A DNA stretch of 64,000 bases from Actinomycetota bacterium (GTDB lineage Bacteria > Actinomycetota > Acidimicrobiia > Acidimicrobiales > Iamiaceae), in contig JACPNX010000013.1 in the NCBI GenBank assembly GCA_016185275.1, positions 1 through 64,000 on the forward strand, given 5' to 3'. The position numbers and the translations under genes are program-made. Positions 1 to 8,284 of this stretch are shown one piece after another. The notes beneath the pieces are model-generated. The model was not told the DNA's origin. It ran no database searches and worked only from the letters and a program-made list of their open reading frames with translations. Position 1 is the stretch's first letter; every line of letters starts with the position of its first letter.

Positions 1-351
1 CGGATCCGTCAGATCCACACACCCACCCCCCGGCCCCAACAGCTCCCGAGCCCGAACCCGCCGCCTCGCCGCCAACACCTCCTCCCAACTCGGCGGCCGC
101 GACGAACCCGCCCCCACCCGACCACCACCATCCCCCCGCTTCCCAGAACCTCCCCCGCCGCCGGCAATGTCGGCGGCCGGGCACTTGAGTTCGGCTCCTA
201 CTGCGCCGACCTGGCCGCCGGCACAGGACTTGGCTGGGGACGCCGGCCGGGCGGCTCTCGCCGGGACAGTCGATGCGTTGGCTGGGAGCGACATCGCCAG
301 CGTCCACAGTCCAACCGCTGCGATCGCATTGACGGCTACGGCCTTGCGCAT
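1..351 (-). CDS. Secreted Gly-rich protein, partial (module copy 1)
   Basis: This gene starts at ATG 351 and runs off the left edge, so only 117 codons are visible. It begins with a signal peptide (MRKAVAV, then a hydrophobic stretch ending near ANA), followed by a Cys-containing segment, a glycine-rich linker and an Arg-rich stretch. The layout matches the secreted PKD-like protein at 29941-30765, which also has signal peptide, a Cys-rich start, GGG linker and a P-S-[WR]-E motif. It overlaps the upstream gene by 16 bp, as in the two other copies of this pair. The product is probably exported to the cell surface. Function is unknown. The rest of the gene lies outside the window. Confidence 0.6.
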   Translation of the reverse strand, partial: MRKAVAVNAIAAVGLWTLAMSLPANASTVPARAARPASPAKSCAGGQVGAVGAELKCPAADIAGGGGGSGKRGDGGGRVGAGSSRPPSWEEVLAARRRVRARELLGPGGGCVDLTDP

Positions 352-827
352 GGCGCACCCCCTTCGGGTGCGCGAGAGGCATAAACCCCGTACTGCCGCC
401 ACCCTGTTCGGTTCGATCCGGTTCGGCGGCCCGTTCGCTCGAGCTCGATGACCACTTCTTGGACCTGGCCGTCAACCAGCGACCGTGAATAGTCGACGGT
501 GCCAGCGGCCTGAACACAATCCGGTGAAGTCAACGTCAACCGCCGGACAGTGGCACTTTCAGCCTGCATGCGCTCGACGAGCCTCCGGAATCCGGCCCGC
601 GCGAGGCCCCGCATCTCGCTGATATCGATTGCCGCGCGTTCCGCGCTCTCCACGGAGCGGATGAGCCGTTCGACCTCGGCGTCGACGGTTCCCTTCTGGC
701 GGGCGCGGACCCATGCCTGGGTGAGGATGCGGCTGAACTCGTCGACCACTCGCTGCACGTAGGCGACGTCGATCTTGTCCGGCACCGCCCACGGGTCCGT
801 GGTCGTGGACCGACGAGCGGCGAGCAC
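336..827 (-). CDS. Diverged 'DPWAxPDxIDVAYVQR' protein (module copy 1)
   Basis: The core shares DPWAVPDKIDVAYVQR with the lipoproteins at 30750-31433 and 33496-34176. Later landmarks are also shared: a central DCV/SCT, a WRQYGVYASRA versus WVINYIYRANL block, and a Cys near the end. The other copies begin with a lipoprotein signal and a Thr/Ser linker, but here that part is missing and the DNA holds an imperfect 36-bp direct repeat. Starts are therefore uncertain; GTG 827 gives 163 residues, and the frame stays open to 1076. It may be an N-terminally eroded, nonfunctional copy. The 16-bp overlap with the downstream secreted-protein gene is preserved. No known domain is recognised. Confidence 0.45.
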   Translation of the reverse strand: MLAARRSTTTDPWAVPDKIDVAYVQRVVDEFSRILTQAWVRARQKGTVDAEVERLIRSVESAERAAIDISEMRGLARAGFRRLVERMQAESATVRRLTLTSPDCVQAAGTVDYSRSLVDGQVQEVVIELERTGRRTGSNRTGWRQYGVYASRAPEGGAPCARP

Positions 828-899
828 CGGCAACCGGCGACTGAGGCACGCGATCTGAGCGGCGAGCAGCGAGCACCAGCAACCGGCGACTGAGGCACG
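815..899. repeat. Imperfect 36-bp direct repeat
   Basis: Two copies, 815-850 and 864-899, share a core ending in CAACCGGCGACTGAGGCACG, with a third partial copy of the first bases near 907. They sit where the signal peptide of the lipoprotein copy should be, so the repeat probably marks the rearrangement that removed it. Confidence 0.7.
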
Positions 900-1013
900 G
901 GGCCCAGAGCGGCGAGCGAGGCAGCGGGCGAGCAGGCGGCGTCTCGAACCGCAGCCCCCGCCGCCCTGGACCAAGGGCCCGATCCCCGATCCGGTGCTCG
1001 CCGGATCAGTCCC

Positions 1014-1059
1014 TTGACAAACCCGCTCGAAGTGATGTATTTTGGATTCAAGATACATC
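1014..1059 (+). promoter_or_regulatory. Promoter with overlapping MarR-type operator
   Basis: A consensus -35 TTGACA (1014-1019) is followed 18 bp later by TATTTT (1038-1043). The -10 lies inside a near-perfect 26-bp palindrome, 1034-1059, with arms GATGTAT and ATACATC around a TTGGATTCAA-like centre. Such a layout is typical of repression by a dimeric winged-helix protein. The MarR gene two positions downstream is the obvious candidate regulator. A ribosome-binding site (AGGGGGAG) precedes ATG 1076. Confidence 0.75.
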
Positions 1060-1075
1060 GACCCTAGGGGGAGCA

Positions 1076-1351
1076 ATGGCCACAGTGGCAGTTCGGCACC
1101 GGGTGAGCGACTTCGACGCCTGGAAGATCGTGTACGACGAGCACGGCACCAACCGCGCGCAGCACGGGTGTACCGGAGACCAGGTCCTGCGGGACGAGTC
1201 CGACCCGAACGAGGTCCTCGTCCTCACCCACTGGCCGTCGCTGAAGAACGCCCACGAATTCGCCGACGATCCGTCGCTGCGCGAGGCGATGGACCGGGGC
1301 GGCATCGTCGGCGCTCCGCGGATCGAGTTCTACGAACAGGCGGGCGTCTGA
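1076..1351 (+). CDS. ABM-like dimeric alpha/beta-barrel protein
   Basis: This 91-residue protein has the look of the antibiotic-biosynthesis-monooxygenase-like (dimeric ferredoxin-fold) family: an N-terminal strand with VRHRVSDFDAWK, a central VLVLTHWPSL strand-turn, and a helix before the final strand EFYEQAG. These proteins act as small monooxygenases or simply as ligand-binding dimers, and the substrate cannot be told from sequence. ATG 1076 is preceded by a good ribosome-binding site. The gene lies directly behind the palindromic promoter and 71 bp ahead of the MarR gene, so it is probably the regulated target and may be co-transcribed with the regulator. The family call is by sequence pattern only. 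Confidence 0.65.
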   Translation: MATVAVRHRVSDFDAWKIVYDEHGTNRAQHGCTGDQVLRDESDPNEVLVLTHWPSLKNAHEFADDPSLREAMDRGGIVGAPRIEFYEQAGV

Positions 1352-1378
1352 CGACGGATCGGCCGCGCCGAGCACGTT

Positions 1379-1410
1379 CCGAGAGGGCCGGCGGCGGCCG
1401 GCCCTCTCGG
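1379..1410 (+). terminator. 14-bp hairpin between ABM and MarR genes
   Basis: CCGAGAGGGCCGGC, loop GGCG, then the exact complement, forms a perfect 14-bp stem 28 bp after the stop of the ABM-like gene. No T-run follows, which is common for high-GC actinobacterial hairpins. It could terminate or attenuate transcription before marR, or trim the messenger. Confidence 0.6.
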
Positions 1411-1422
1411 CGCGCACCCGAC

Positions 1423-1950
1423 TTGCTCATCCGCGTCGACCCCGAATTCGAGGACGAGTTCCCCGGTGCGAGCGCCCGGGCGACCGAGTGCTACGCCAAC
1501 ATCGTCCGCACCGGCGACCTCCTGATCGGCCTGCACAACGAGCAGGCGAAAGCCGACTACGGCCTGTCGGCGACGGGCAAGCAGGCACTGGCGGTCATCG
1601 AGGGAGCCCGGGAGCCGCTCGAGCCGGGCGTGATCGCCGAGCGGCTGATCATCACCTCGGGCAGCACCACCTCGATACTCGACACCCTCGAACGGGCCGG
1701 TTTGGTCCGGCGCATGCCGCACCCCGACGACCGGCGGAAGCTGCTGGTCGACGTGACCGACAAGGCGAGCGCCATCGTCGACGAGTTGTTGCCGTCGCTG
1801 CACCAACGCGAACGCACGATCATCGACGACGCGCTGACGCCAACCGAACAGGCGACGCTCCTCGACCTTCTCGCCAAGGTCCAGGCGTCCCTCACCCGTC
1901 ACGCCGGCGACCCTCCGGCCCGCGGCGCCCCCCGCATCAAGCGCCGGTAA
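1423..1950 (+). CDS. MarR-family transcriptional regulator
   Basis: The product is a winged-helix DNA-binding protein of about 175 residues. The signature is the recognition helix region TSGSTTSILDTLERAGLV followed by the wing RRMPHPDDRRKLLVDVTDK, the classic MarR pattern, then a long C-terminal dimerisation helix. TTG 1423 is the most likely start, giving MLIRVDPEFEDEF; the frame is open further upstream but runs through the hairpin at 1379-1410. It probably binds the palindrome at 1034-1059 and represses the ABM-like gene and itself in response to a small phenolic or oxidising ligand. The ligand is not predictable. It is the last gene before the left boundary of the genomic island. Confidence 0.85.
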   Translation: MLIRVDPEFEDEFPGASARATECYANIVRTGDLLIGLHNEQAKADYGLSATGKQALAVIEGAREPLEPGVIAERLIITSGSTTSILDTLERAGLVRRMPHPDDRRKLLVDVTDKASAIVDELLPSLHQRERTIIDDALTPTEQATLLDLLAKVQASLTRHAGDPPARGAPRIKRR

Positions 1951-2058
1951 CTCCGCAGTCCAGCCGGCATCGGAGACCTTCGCGCGTGGGCCAAGACGAG
2001 CACGTCGGCTTCCAGCCAGCCAACCGCGCAACGGCCTTGGACCCGCAACCTTTCAGCG

Positions 2059-2076
2059 GCCCCCGGCAGGATTCGA
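2059..2076 (-). other. attL: displaced 18-bp 3' end of tRNA-Arg
   Basis: GCCCCCGGCAGGATTCGA here is identical, and in the same orientation, to positions 29520-29537, the acceptor and T-arm end of the tRNA-Arg(CCT) gene. A displaced tRNA 3' end at the far side of a segment whose other end carries the intact tRNA plus an integrase is the standard mark of integration. The flanks beyond the 18 bp do not match. Confidence 0.85.
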
Positions 2077-2153
2077 TCGGCGGGTTCAGGCGGTGGCCGC
2101 ACCGTCCAGCGCGCGTCTGACTAACTAGTTTCAGCGCAGGACTATGAGGCCGC

Positions 2154-3114
2154 GCGGATAGGGCGCTGAGGAGGACCATCCACCGGTCGTCGTGATGGCC
2201 CGGTTCTGATGCCGGGTGCGTCCCATCAACCGACGACCAGGTGGAGGTCACCCTCATCATGCGCGCGTTCGACCCCGAAGTGGGAGATGCCGTGTGGCAA
2301 GCCCTTGAGCCACTGGTGCCCGTGCCCGTCGATGCTCATCCGTTGGGCTGCCACCGACCCCGCATCCCAGACCGAGTGTGCTTCCAGGGGATCCTGATCC
2401 GGCTGGTCACCGGCTGCGCCTGGGTCGACGCCGAGGCCCTCCTCGACGGGCAGGTCTCCGACACCACTCTGCGAGCCAGGTGCGACGAGTGGATCGCCGC
2501 CGGCGTGTTCGACGCGCTCATCGCAGAAGCCCTGGCCGCCTACGACCGCATCATCGAGCTCGACCTCTCCGAAGTCAGCCTGGACGGCTCCCAACACAAA
2601 GCGCCCTGCGGCGGTGAGGGCACCGGCCCGAACCCCACCGATCGGGGCCGGTCGGGCTGGAAGTGGTCGATCGTCGCCGGCGCCGATGGGATCCCGTTCG
2701 GCTGGGCCATCGACGGCGCCAATCGACACGCCATGCGACTCCTCGAACCCACCCTCGCGGCCGCCGCCGAGCGCGGGTTGCTCGCTGACATCGAGACCCT
2801 GCACCTCGACCGGGGCTACGACAACGGCGCCACCCGGGCGCTGTGCGAGCGGCTCGGCCTCGACGACTTGGTCTGTGCTCGCAAACGGCCCCGCGGCGTC
2901 ACGAAGTTGAGGAAGAAGCCCGTGCCCCTCGGCATGCGCTGGCCGATCGAACGCACCAACTCGTGGCTGTCGAACTTCGGGCAGCTCCGCCGCAACACCG
3001 ACCGCCGCACCCATCACCGCCACGCCCAACTCTCCCTGGCCGTGGCCCTGCTCATCACCGCCAAGCTCATCGACTGGCGCAACCGCTGGAGCCCAGAGTG
3101 AGCCCTATCCACGC
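2154..3114 (+). mobile_element. IS5-type insertion sequence
   Basis: A single DDE transposase gene is bounded by short imperfect inverted repeats. The left end reads GCGGATAGGGCGC (2154-2166). The right end, read on the other strand, is GCGTGGATAGGGCTC (3114-3100). They share the core GGATAGGGC. The exact tips and any target duplication could not be fixed by eye. The element lies just inside the left boundary of the genomic island. Confidence 0.7.
2241..3101 (+). CDS. IS5-family DDE transposase
   Basis: This 286-residue protein carries an N-terminal helix-turn-helix-like IS5 head (HRPRIPDRVCFQGILIRLVTG) and an RNase-H-fold catalytic core. The acidic residues are visible at SLDGSQHK, in LHLDRGYDN and in the C-terminal PIERTNSWLSNFGQLRR motif, typical of the IS5 group. 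GTG 2241 or ATG 2259 could start it; the second gives a more usual N-terminus. No frameshift or stop is present, so the element may still be active. It cuts and pastes its own element using the flanking GGATAGGGC repeats. Confidence 0.9.
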   Translation: MEVTLIMRAFDPEVGDAVWQALEPLVPVPVDAHPLGCHRPRIPDRVCFQGILIRLVTGCAWVDAEALLDGQVSDTTLRARCDEWIAAGVFDALIAEALAAYDRIIELDLSEVSLDGSQHKAPCGGEGTGPNPTDRGRSGWKWSIVAGADGIPFGWAIDGANRHAMRLLEPTLAAAAERGLLADIETLHLDRGYDNGATRALCERLGLDDLVCARKRPRGVTKLRKKPVPLGMRWPIERTNSWLSNFGQLRRNTDRRTHHRHAQLSLAVALLITAKLIDWRNRWSPE

Positions 3115-3120
3115 ACGCTC

Positions 3121-4587
3121 TTACTCGCCGTTGTACATGCGCTCGAGGTCGATCAGCTCGACGTCGCCCCGCTCCTCGGCAGCCCCCTTCAGGTTCCTGT
3201 CGAAGCCCGAGGCCGAGAACAGCAGCAGCTTCGTCGCCGGCGTTGCCTGACCGCGGCCGGTCAGCAACGTCCGGATGCGTTCGAGCCGAGAGAGGTCAGC
3301 CATGGTGCGGGCGCGGGTCGTGTGCTTGGCCTCGCCGATGGCGGCCACGCGGGTAGCTCCACTTCGAGCCCGGGTGGTCGCGACGACATCGAGCTCGTGC
3401 TGCGCCCGTGCCTTCTGGTCGTTGACCACGGCGGGCCCGACCGAGGCGACCGGGCCGCCGGTCGTGGCGGGCGACGAGAACTTGAAGGTGAAGTCCCGAG
3501 CGAGCTGCTCGAAGTGGGGGCCGAGCACGTGAGTCGACAAGCGCGGCTGTGCATCTGCCCACGCCTCGGTGAAGCGCCGGTCCTCGAACCGGGCGAGGTC
3601 GGCGCGCGTCACGACGTGATGGAACCGCACGATGGGATCGGCCAGGCGGTAGATCGGGCGCCGGCTGCGCAGCATGTCGTCGTGCCGTTCGACGAACCCG
3701 GCGTCCTCGAGCGCCTTGAGCGGATGCTGCACTGCCCGGGCCTCGCGGCCGAGCGCGGCGGCGACGGCGCCCTGCGACGTGCTGCCTCCGGCGATGGCAC
3801 CGACGACGGCGTGGTACAGCGCTCGATCTGTCAGGGACCGCTCCTCGGTCAGGAGGTAGTCGTCCTCGCGGAACATCGCGCTCGCAGGGTTGAGCACACC
3901 CTGCTCCAGCCAGCGAGCGAAGTCCGCCATCCGCGACGGCGGCTTCGCGGTGATCAGATCGCGGTAGCCGGGCGTGCCGCCGATGACCGCATGCACGTGG
4001 AACGCTGTCTTCGGATCCTTGATACCCCAGAAGCGCGCCGCGGTCCGGAAGTCGAAGGTGCCGAGCGGCAGGTCGTGCGTAGCGCGACCCCGGAGCGCTT
4101 GGGCACCCTCGAGGAGCGACGCCATCACCGACAGCGCCGAGCCACACACGACCAGACGCACTGCCGGCCCGCGGTCCCGGGAAGCATCGACGTGTCGCTG
4201 CAGATGCGAGGGCAGCTCGGGTGAGTGGGCCAGCAGGTACGGGAACTCGTCGATGACGGCGACGGCGGGCTCGTCCCCTCGGCGGAGCTGCGCGAGCGCG
4301 CCCAGTGCGTCGTCCCAACCGTTGAAGGCCAGCCTTCCGCCGGGGACGCCGAGGTACTCGCCCAACGCCAGGCCCAAGCCGTCGAGCGCCTGGGAGCGCT
4401 CCTGCTCCAAGGCCTGGAAGTAGAAGCCACCCGTCGCCTCCGTCAGACGGCGCAACAAGAAGGACTTCCCCTGCCGCCGCCTCCCTCGCACCAGCGCCAG
4501 CCGGATGCCGGGGCCGCGCTGCTGGGCGAAGGCGACCAAGTCGCGCCACTCTGCGTCTCGATCGAAGAGCTCCGGCGGCTTCTCCAT
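3121..4587 (-). CDS. ATP-binding protein, AAA/DUF234 type
   Basis: This 488-residue protein belongs to the archaeal-type ATPase/DUF234 family. The P-loop GRRRQGKS is at residues 35-42 and Walker B AVIDEF near 111-115. A winged-helix segment follows (GREARAVQHPLKALEDAGFVERH), then a DUF234-like region (RFHHVV). The C-terminus reads HELDVVATTR...AAIGEAKHT, the D...ExK pattern of a PD-(D/E)XK nuclease fold. Members are common in defence islands and mobile DNA but their substrates are mostly unknown. ATG 4587 starts the gene. It runs opposite to the GTPase-methylase-helicase genes, separated by relaxase remnants, so it need not act with them. A double TACAAGG repeat lies upstream. Confidence 0.8.
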   Translation of the reverse strand: MEKPPELFDRDAEWRDLVAFAQQRGPGIRLALVRGRRRQGKSFLLRRLTEATGGFYFQALEQERSQALDGLGLALGEYLGVPGGRLAFNGWDDALGALAQLRRGDEPAVAVIDEFPYLLAHSPELPSHLQRHVDASRDRGPAVRLVVCGSALSVMASLLEGAQALRGRATHDLPLGTFDFRTAARFWGIKDPKTAFHVHAVIGGTPGYRDLITAKPPSRMADFARWLEQGVLNPASAMFREDDYLLTEERSLTDRALYHAVVGAIAGGSTSQGAVAAALGREARAVQHPLKALEDAGFVERHDDMLRSRRPIYRLADPIVRFHHVVTRADLARFEDRRFTEAWADAQPRLSTHVLGPHFEQLARDFTFKFSSPATTGGPVASVGPAVVNDQKARAQHELDVVATTRARSGATRVAAIGEAKHTTRARTMADLSRLERIRTLLTGRGQATPATKLLLFSASGFDRNLKGAAEERGDVELIDLERMYNGE

Positions 4588-4606
4588 GCCGGAACAGTAC
4601 TAGGAC

Positions 4607-4634
4607 GACCTTGTATAAGTCGGCCTTGTATTGC
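4607..4634 (-). promoter_or_regulatory. Direct repeat upstream of the DUF234 ATPase
   Basis: Read on the minus strand, TACAAGG occurs twice about 15 bp apart with an AT-rich TTATAC between, 20-45 bp before ATG 4587. This is the only AT-rich spot upstream, so it probably holds the promoter and perhaps a regulator site. Confidence 0.35.
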
Positions 4635-4815
4635 TTGCCCGCTCCGTCTACTCGTTCGGAAGCAGTCGGCCGGAAGGCCAGCCAGTCCACGCTCTCCGGG
4701 AGGTGGCGCGGGAGGTCGCGGCGTAGCGGAAAGCGAGGAACTCGAACGGGAGGCCAAGCGGAAGATCGACCTCGGATCATCCGTTCCACCCACCCGCGTT
4801 CGAAGAGGAGGTCCG

Positions 4816-5028
4816 GTGGAACGACGCCGCCGCGAGCCGGTGAAGCCGGCTCGTGAACCAGCCGGCGGGTGCCGGCCGATCCGTCCGGTCGTCTACACGG
4901 TCCGGGAGGTCGCCGACCGCCTGACGGTCTCGGCCGACGAGATCGAGGACATGCTCGCCGAACCGGCTACACCTCGGCCCGCACCCGCGGCTCTTCGACC
5001 ACCTCGCCGGTCAGCACGCCGGAGCTGA
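4816..5028 (+). CDS. Small excisionase-like HTH protein (fragment?)
   Basis: GTG 4816 follows an AGAGGAGG ribosome-binding site and encodes 70 residues. The centre, VVYTVREVADRLTVSADEIED, is a MerR/excisionase-type helix-turn-helix start. The remainder is Pro/Arg-rich low-complexity sequence that looks out of frame with real coding, since the relaxase-like frame takes over at about 4980. It is therefore best read as the 5' part of a truncated excisionase or mobile-element regulator. Confidence 0.45.
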   Translation: MERRRREPVKPAREPAGGCRPIRPVVYTVREVADRLTVSADEIEDMLAEPATPRPAPAALRPPRRSARRS

Positions 5029-5790
5029 TCGAGATCGGGAGCGCGCTGCTGCGCTGGGGCGGACGAACGGGCGGCGCCCGCCGCATCCGCGACAGCGATC
5101 GAGTCCATGCCCGCGCCGCAGTCCGACTCAGCGACGAGCAGGCCGCCATGCTCCGCGCCATCTGCTCGCCGAGCGCGCGCATCCAAGCGGTCGTCGGCCG
5201 GCCCGGGTCGGGCAAGACCTGCGCGGCGTCCGCATGCGTCCAGGCCTTCGCAGCCTCGGGCGTCCCCGTCGTTCCACCATCCGGCGCCGACGAGATCGAC
5301 CGCGAATAGCAGCGGCTCGCGTCAGAGCGGGGGCGCATCGACGCGCTCCAGCGCGCCAAGCCGGGATGGAAGCCGAGCGCGCGCCGGCAGCTCACAGAGC
5401 AGGTCGCCTCAACCGAGCGCGCCGTCGAACGCCGTGAGGGTCGCCTCGCCGATCTGCGAGCGCAGCAGGACGCGCACGACGCGTTCGCCGCCGCGCACGC
5501 CGCCGAGTTCGAGCAGGCCCGCGTGCTCGGACTCGCCACCTCGGCTCGACGGCTCACCGTTCGGATCACCGCGGTCGCCGACCCGCCCCAAGCGCTGCGC
5601 TGGATCTGATCGGGCCCCCACCCGAGGACGCAGGGCGAACGTCTGCGCTGGGACCGCGCCGTCGAGAGCCTCACCGTCTACCTCGACGAGCACGGCGGGC
5701 CGTGGCCGGGACGGGCCGCAACGGTAAGGGACATGGTCGGCCCAGGCCCGGAGCACTTCCTCGACCGGTTCGAGCACGAGCGCGTCGCGA
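4980..5790 (+). pseudogene. Broken MobF-type relaxase/helicase remnant
   Basis: One frame reads TPELIEIGSALLRWG, then LSDEQAAMLRAIC and a Walker A VVGRPGSGKTCAA, as in the helicase part of TraA/TrwC conjugative relaxases. A TAG at 5307-5309 interrupts it, and the same frame then continues with a Glu/Arg-rich coiled segment (RGRIDALQRAKPGWKPSARR) to TGA 5607-5609. A further relaxase-like piece, RLRWDRAVESLTVYLDEHG, follows in another frame. The N-terminal relaxase domain with its tyrosine/histidine centre is absent. This is decayed conjugation machinery from an earlier mobile element. Confidence 0.7.
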
Positions 5791-5912
5791 GGCCATCCAC
5801 GGCGTCCATGCGCCAGAGCGGGCCGGATGGCGCTTGGGGTGAGCCCCCGGCCGGCCGTGTTCCGGTTGTACCGGCTATCCCTTGACGTACGGCCTGAGTG
5901 CCTCCATAGTGC

Positions 5913-8186
5913 TTGGAACAACGAGGAACAACGGGGGTCCCGGTGGGAACGTACACGGCGTCGAAGAGCAGAACCCAAGGTCGCGAGAGCTGGTCGGTGA
6001 TCTTCCGCCATCCCGCTCGTCTGGACCTGAGCGGCAAGGTCGGAAGGCGTGTGCGCCGGGGCCTCGGCACAACGGACGAGACCGAAGCGGATCGGCTCGT
6101 CGCTCAGCTGAGCGAGCTGCTGGCGGACTCCGACTTCTGGGATCCCACTGCGCGTCAACGAGCGGAGGAGCACTTTGACGCTCGGGTCGTCGACATCTTC
6201 TTCGACGGCATCGAGGGCCGCCGGCTCAACTTCCAGCAGATCCGCGACGAGGCGCTGCCACTCCCGGATGCGGAGCTCGACTACCGCACGGTGCTTCTGC
6301 TCGGCACCACCGGTGCGGGCAAGACCACTGTCGTGCGTCAGCTCTTGGGGACGGATCCCGAGACCGAGCGGTTCCCGTCGACCTCGACGGCCAAGACAAC
6401 GGTCGCCGACACCGAGCTGATCTTCGATCCCTCTCCGGCCTATCGAGCAGTCGTGACGTTCGTCGGACGGGATGAGGTGATCGACTACCTCACCGAGTGC
6501 GTGTCGGAAGCGGCGCTTGCCGCGTTCCGGAAGGCTGACACTCGCGAGGTGGCGCGCCGCTTGCTCGACCACCCCAACCAGCGGTTCCGGTTCAGCTACA
6601 TCCTCGGCCGCGGTCTATTTGCCGTCGACAATGACGACGTCGACGATGACGACGCCACCGCCGAGGCGGCGCTTGAAATCCCCGCGTCGATCGACCTCGA
6701 CGAGACAGCGAGGGTCATCTCTCATGCGATCGAGGCGCTCCGCGAGCTCGTTGCGGCCCACGAGACTGCCGCCCGCGACGCGCTGCTCTCGGACGAGAAC
6801 GACGAGCGCGTACTCGAAGAACTCATCGAGGAGACGCTCGACGGCGAGCTGCGCGGTGACGAGCGCTTCCACCAGATCGTCGATGACCTTTTCGACGAAA
6901 TCGAGAAGCGGTTCGACCTACTCACGGTCGGCGATGTCCGCAGGAACCGCCAGGGTTGGCCGATCAGCTGGTACTGGAAGACGGAGGAGCGCGCCGCTCT
7001 ACTCAAGGCGGCCTCGCGGTTCTCGAGCAACTACGCGCCGCTCTTCGGAACATTGCTGACGCCGCTCGTCAACGGCCTACGCGTGGCGGGTCCGTTCGCG
7101 CCGTCGTGGATCGAGGGTCCTCCGCCGAGCCTTGTGCTCGTGGACGGTGAAGGGCTCGGACACACGCCGACATCTGCTGCAGCGCTCTCGACGTCGGTGT
7201 CGAAGCGCATCGAGGAGGTCGATGCCGTCGTGCTCGTGGATAACGCGACGCAGCCCATGCAGGCGGCCCCGGTCGCGGCCATGAAGGCTCTCATCACATC
7301 AGGCAATGCGTCGAAGCTGATCTTCTGCTTCACGCACTTCGATCTCGTGACGGGCGACAACTTGCCGACGTTCTCCGACCGCGAGGCGCACGTGCGCGCC
7401 TCCGGGGAGAACGTCCTGAAAGCGATCGGCGAGGACCTTGGGCCCTTCGCCGAACGCATCGTGCGACAGCGGCTCGAGCGGGGCTGCTTCTTCGTCGGTG
7501 GGATCGACTCGCCCCTCGACCTCGACAAGAAGCCCGGTCGACGCTCGGTCGAGCAGCTGACAGCCTTGCTTCGGGCGATCGACGAGGTCACAGGGCGGCC
7601 GGAACCGACCGAGATCCGCGCGGTCTACGACCGTGCAAACCTCGTCCTTGCCGTGCGCGAGGCGGCCCATAGCTTCCACGAGTTGTGGCATGCGCGCCTC
7701 GGACTGGGATTCAACTCTCAGGTACCGAAGGAGCACTGGACGCGCATTAAGGCGTTGTCGCGGCGCTTCGCCGAGGGCTGGGACGACGAGTACGACAAGC
7801 TGAAGCCCGTCGCCGAGCTCAAGCGTGAGCTCGACGAGCAGATCTACAGGATGCTCCAGCAGCCGCTTCGGTGGGAGGGTGGCGAGCCGACCGAAGATGA
7901 AAAGCAGCAAGTCATCGACGACTTCGCGAACGCGATCGCTCGCGAGGTGCAAGCGCTCTCCGGCCGGCGGATGAACGAAGATCGCCGCGCTGCATGGCGG
8001 GAGGCGTTCGCGCAGGCCGGCATCGGATCGACCTTTGTCCGGGCCCGGATCATCTCATCGGACATCTACGACCGTGCCGCGCCTGTTCCGAACGTCACCC
8101 CGTCGCCGGATCAGAACACCTTCCTCCATGAGGTGACGTCGGCGGTCGAGGCTGTCGCCGACGAGACGGGGGTGCGGCTCGTATGA
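5913..8186 (+). CDS. Large GTPase-like protein with integrase-like N-terminus
   Basis: This 757-residue protein starts at TTG 5913 and may use a promoter near TTGACG (5882). Residues 10-85 resemble the arm-type DNA-binding domain of tyrosine integrases (SRTQGRESWSVIF, then GRRVRRGLGTTDETEADRLVAQL). The P-loop GTTGAGKTT begins at residue 131, a candidate switch threonine lies in STAKTTVAD, G3 is DGEG at 411-414, and the G4-like THFD ends at 477 in place of TKxD. An acidic patch (DNDDVDDDD) and long helical regions follow, reminiscent of dynamin-like or defence GTPases. No recombinase catalytic domain is present. It heads the methylase-helicase block (98 bp to the next gene), so it is probably its regulatory or effector ATPase/GTPase. 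Nucleotide preference is inferred. Confidence 0.65.
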   Translation: MEQRGTTGVPVGTYTASKSRTQGRESWSVIFRHPARLDLSGKVGRRVRRGLGTTDETEADRLVAQLSELLADSDFWDPTARQRAEEHFDARVVDIFFDGIEGRRLNFQQIRDEALPLPDAELDYRTVLLLGTTGAGKTTVVRQLLGTDPETERFPSTSTAKTTVADTELIFDPSPAYRAVVTFVGRDEVIDYLTECVSEAALAAFRKADTREVARRLLDHPNQRFRFSYILGRGLFAVDNDDVDDDDATAEAALEIPASIDLDETARVISHAIEALRELVAAHETAARDALLSDENDERVLEELIEETLDGELRGDERFHQIVDDLFDEIEKRFDLLTVGDVRRNRQGWPISWYWKTEERAALLKAASRFSSNYAPLFGTLLTPLVNGLRVAGPFAPSWIEGPPPSLVLVDGEGLGHTPTSAAALSTSVSKRIEEVDAVVLVDNATQPMQAAPVAAMKALITSGNASKLIFCFTHFDLVTGDNLPTFSDREAHVRASGENVLKAIGEDLGPFAERIVRQRLERGCFFVGGIDSPLDLDKKPGRRSVEQLTALLRAIDEVTGRPEPTEIRAVYDRANLVLAVREAAHSFHELWHARLGLGFNSQVPKEHWTRIKALSRRFAEGWDDEYDKLKPVAELKRELDEQIYRMLQQPLRWEGGEPTEDEKQQVIDDFANAIAREVQALSGRRMNEDRRAAWREAFAQAGIGSTFVRARIISSDIYDRAAPVPNVTPSPDQNTFLHEVTSAVEAVADETGVRLV

Positions 8187-8284
8187 CCCTGTACCTGCTT
8201 GGCCCGTTCTGCACAGCCGGCTCCACGGCCGGTCACGCCATCGCCGTACCGTGTTGAGGGCATTTCCGACCGGTTGACACCTCC

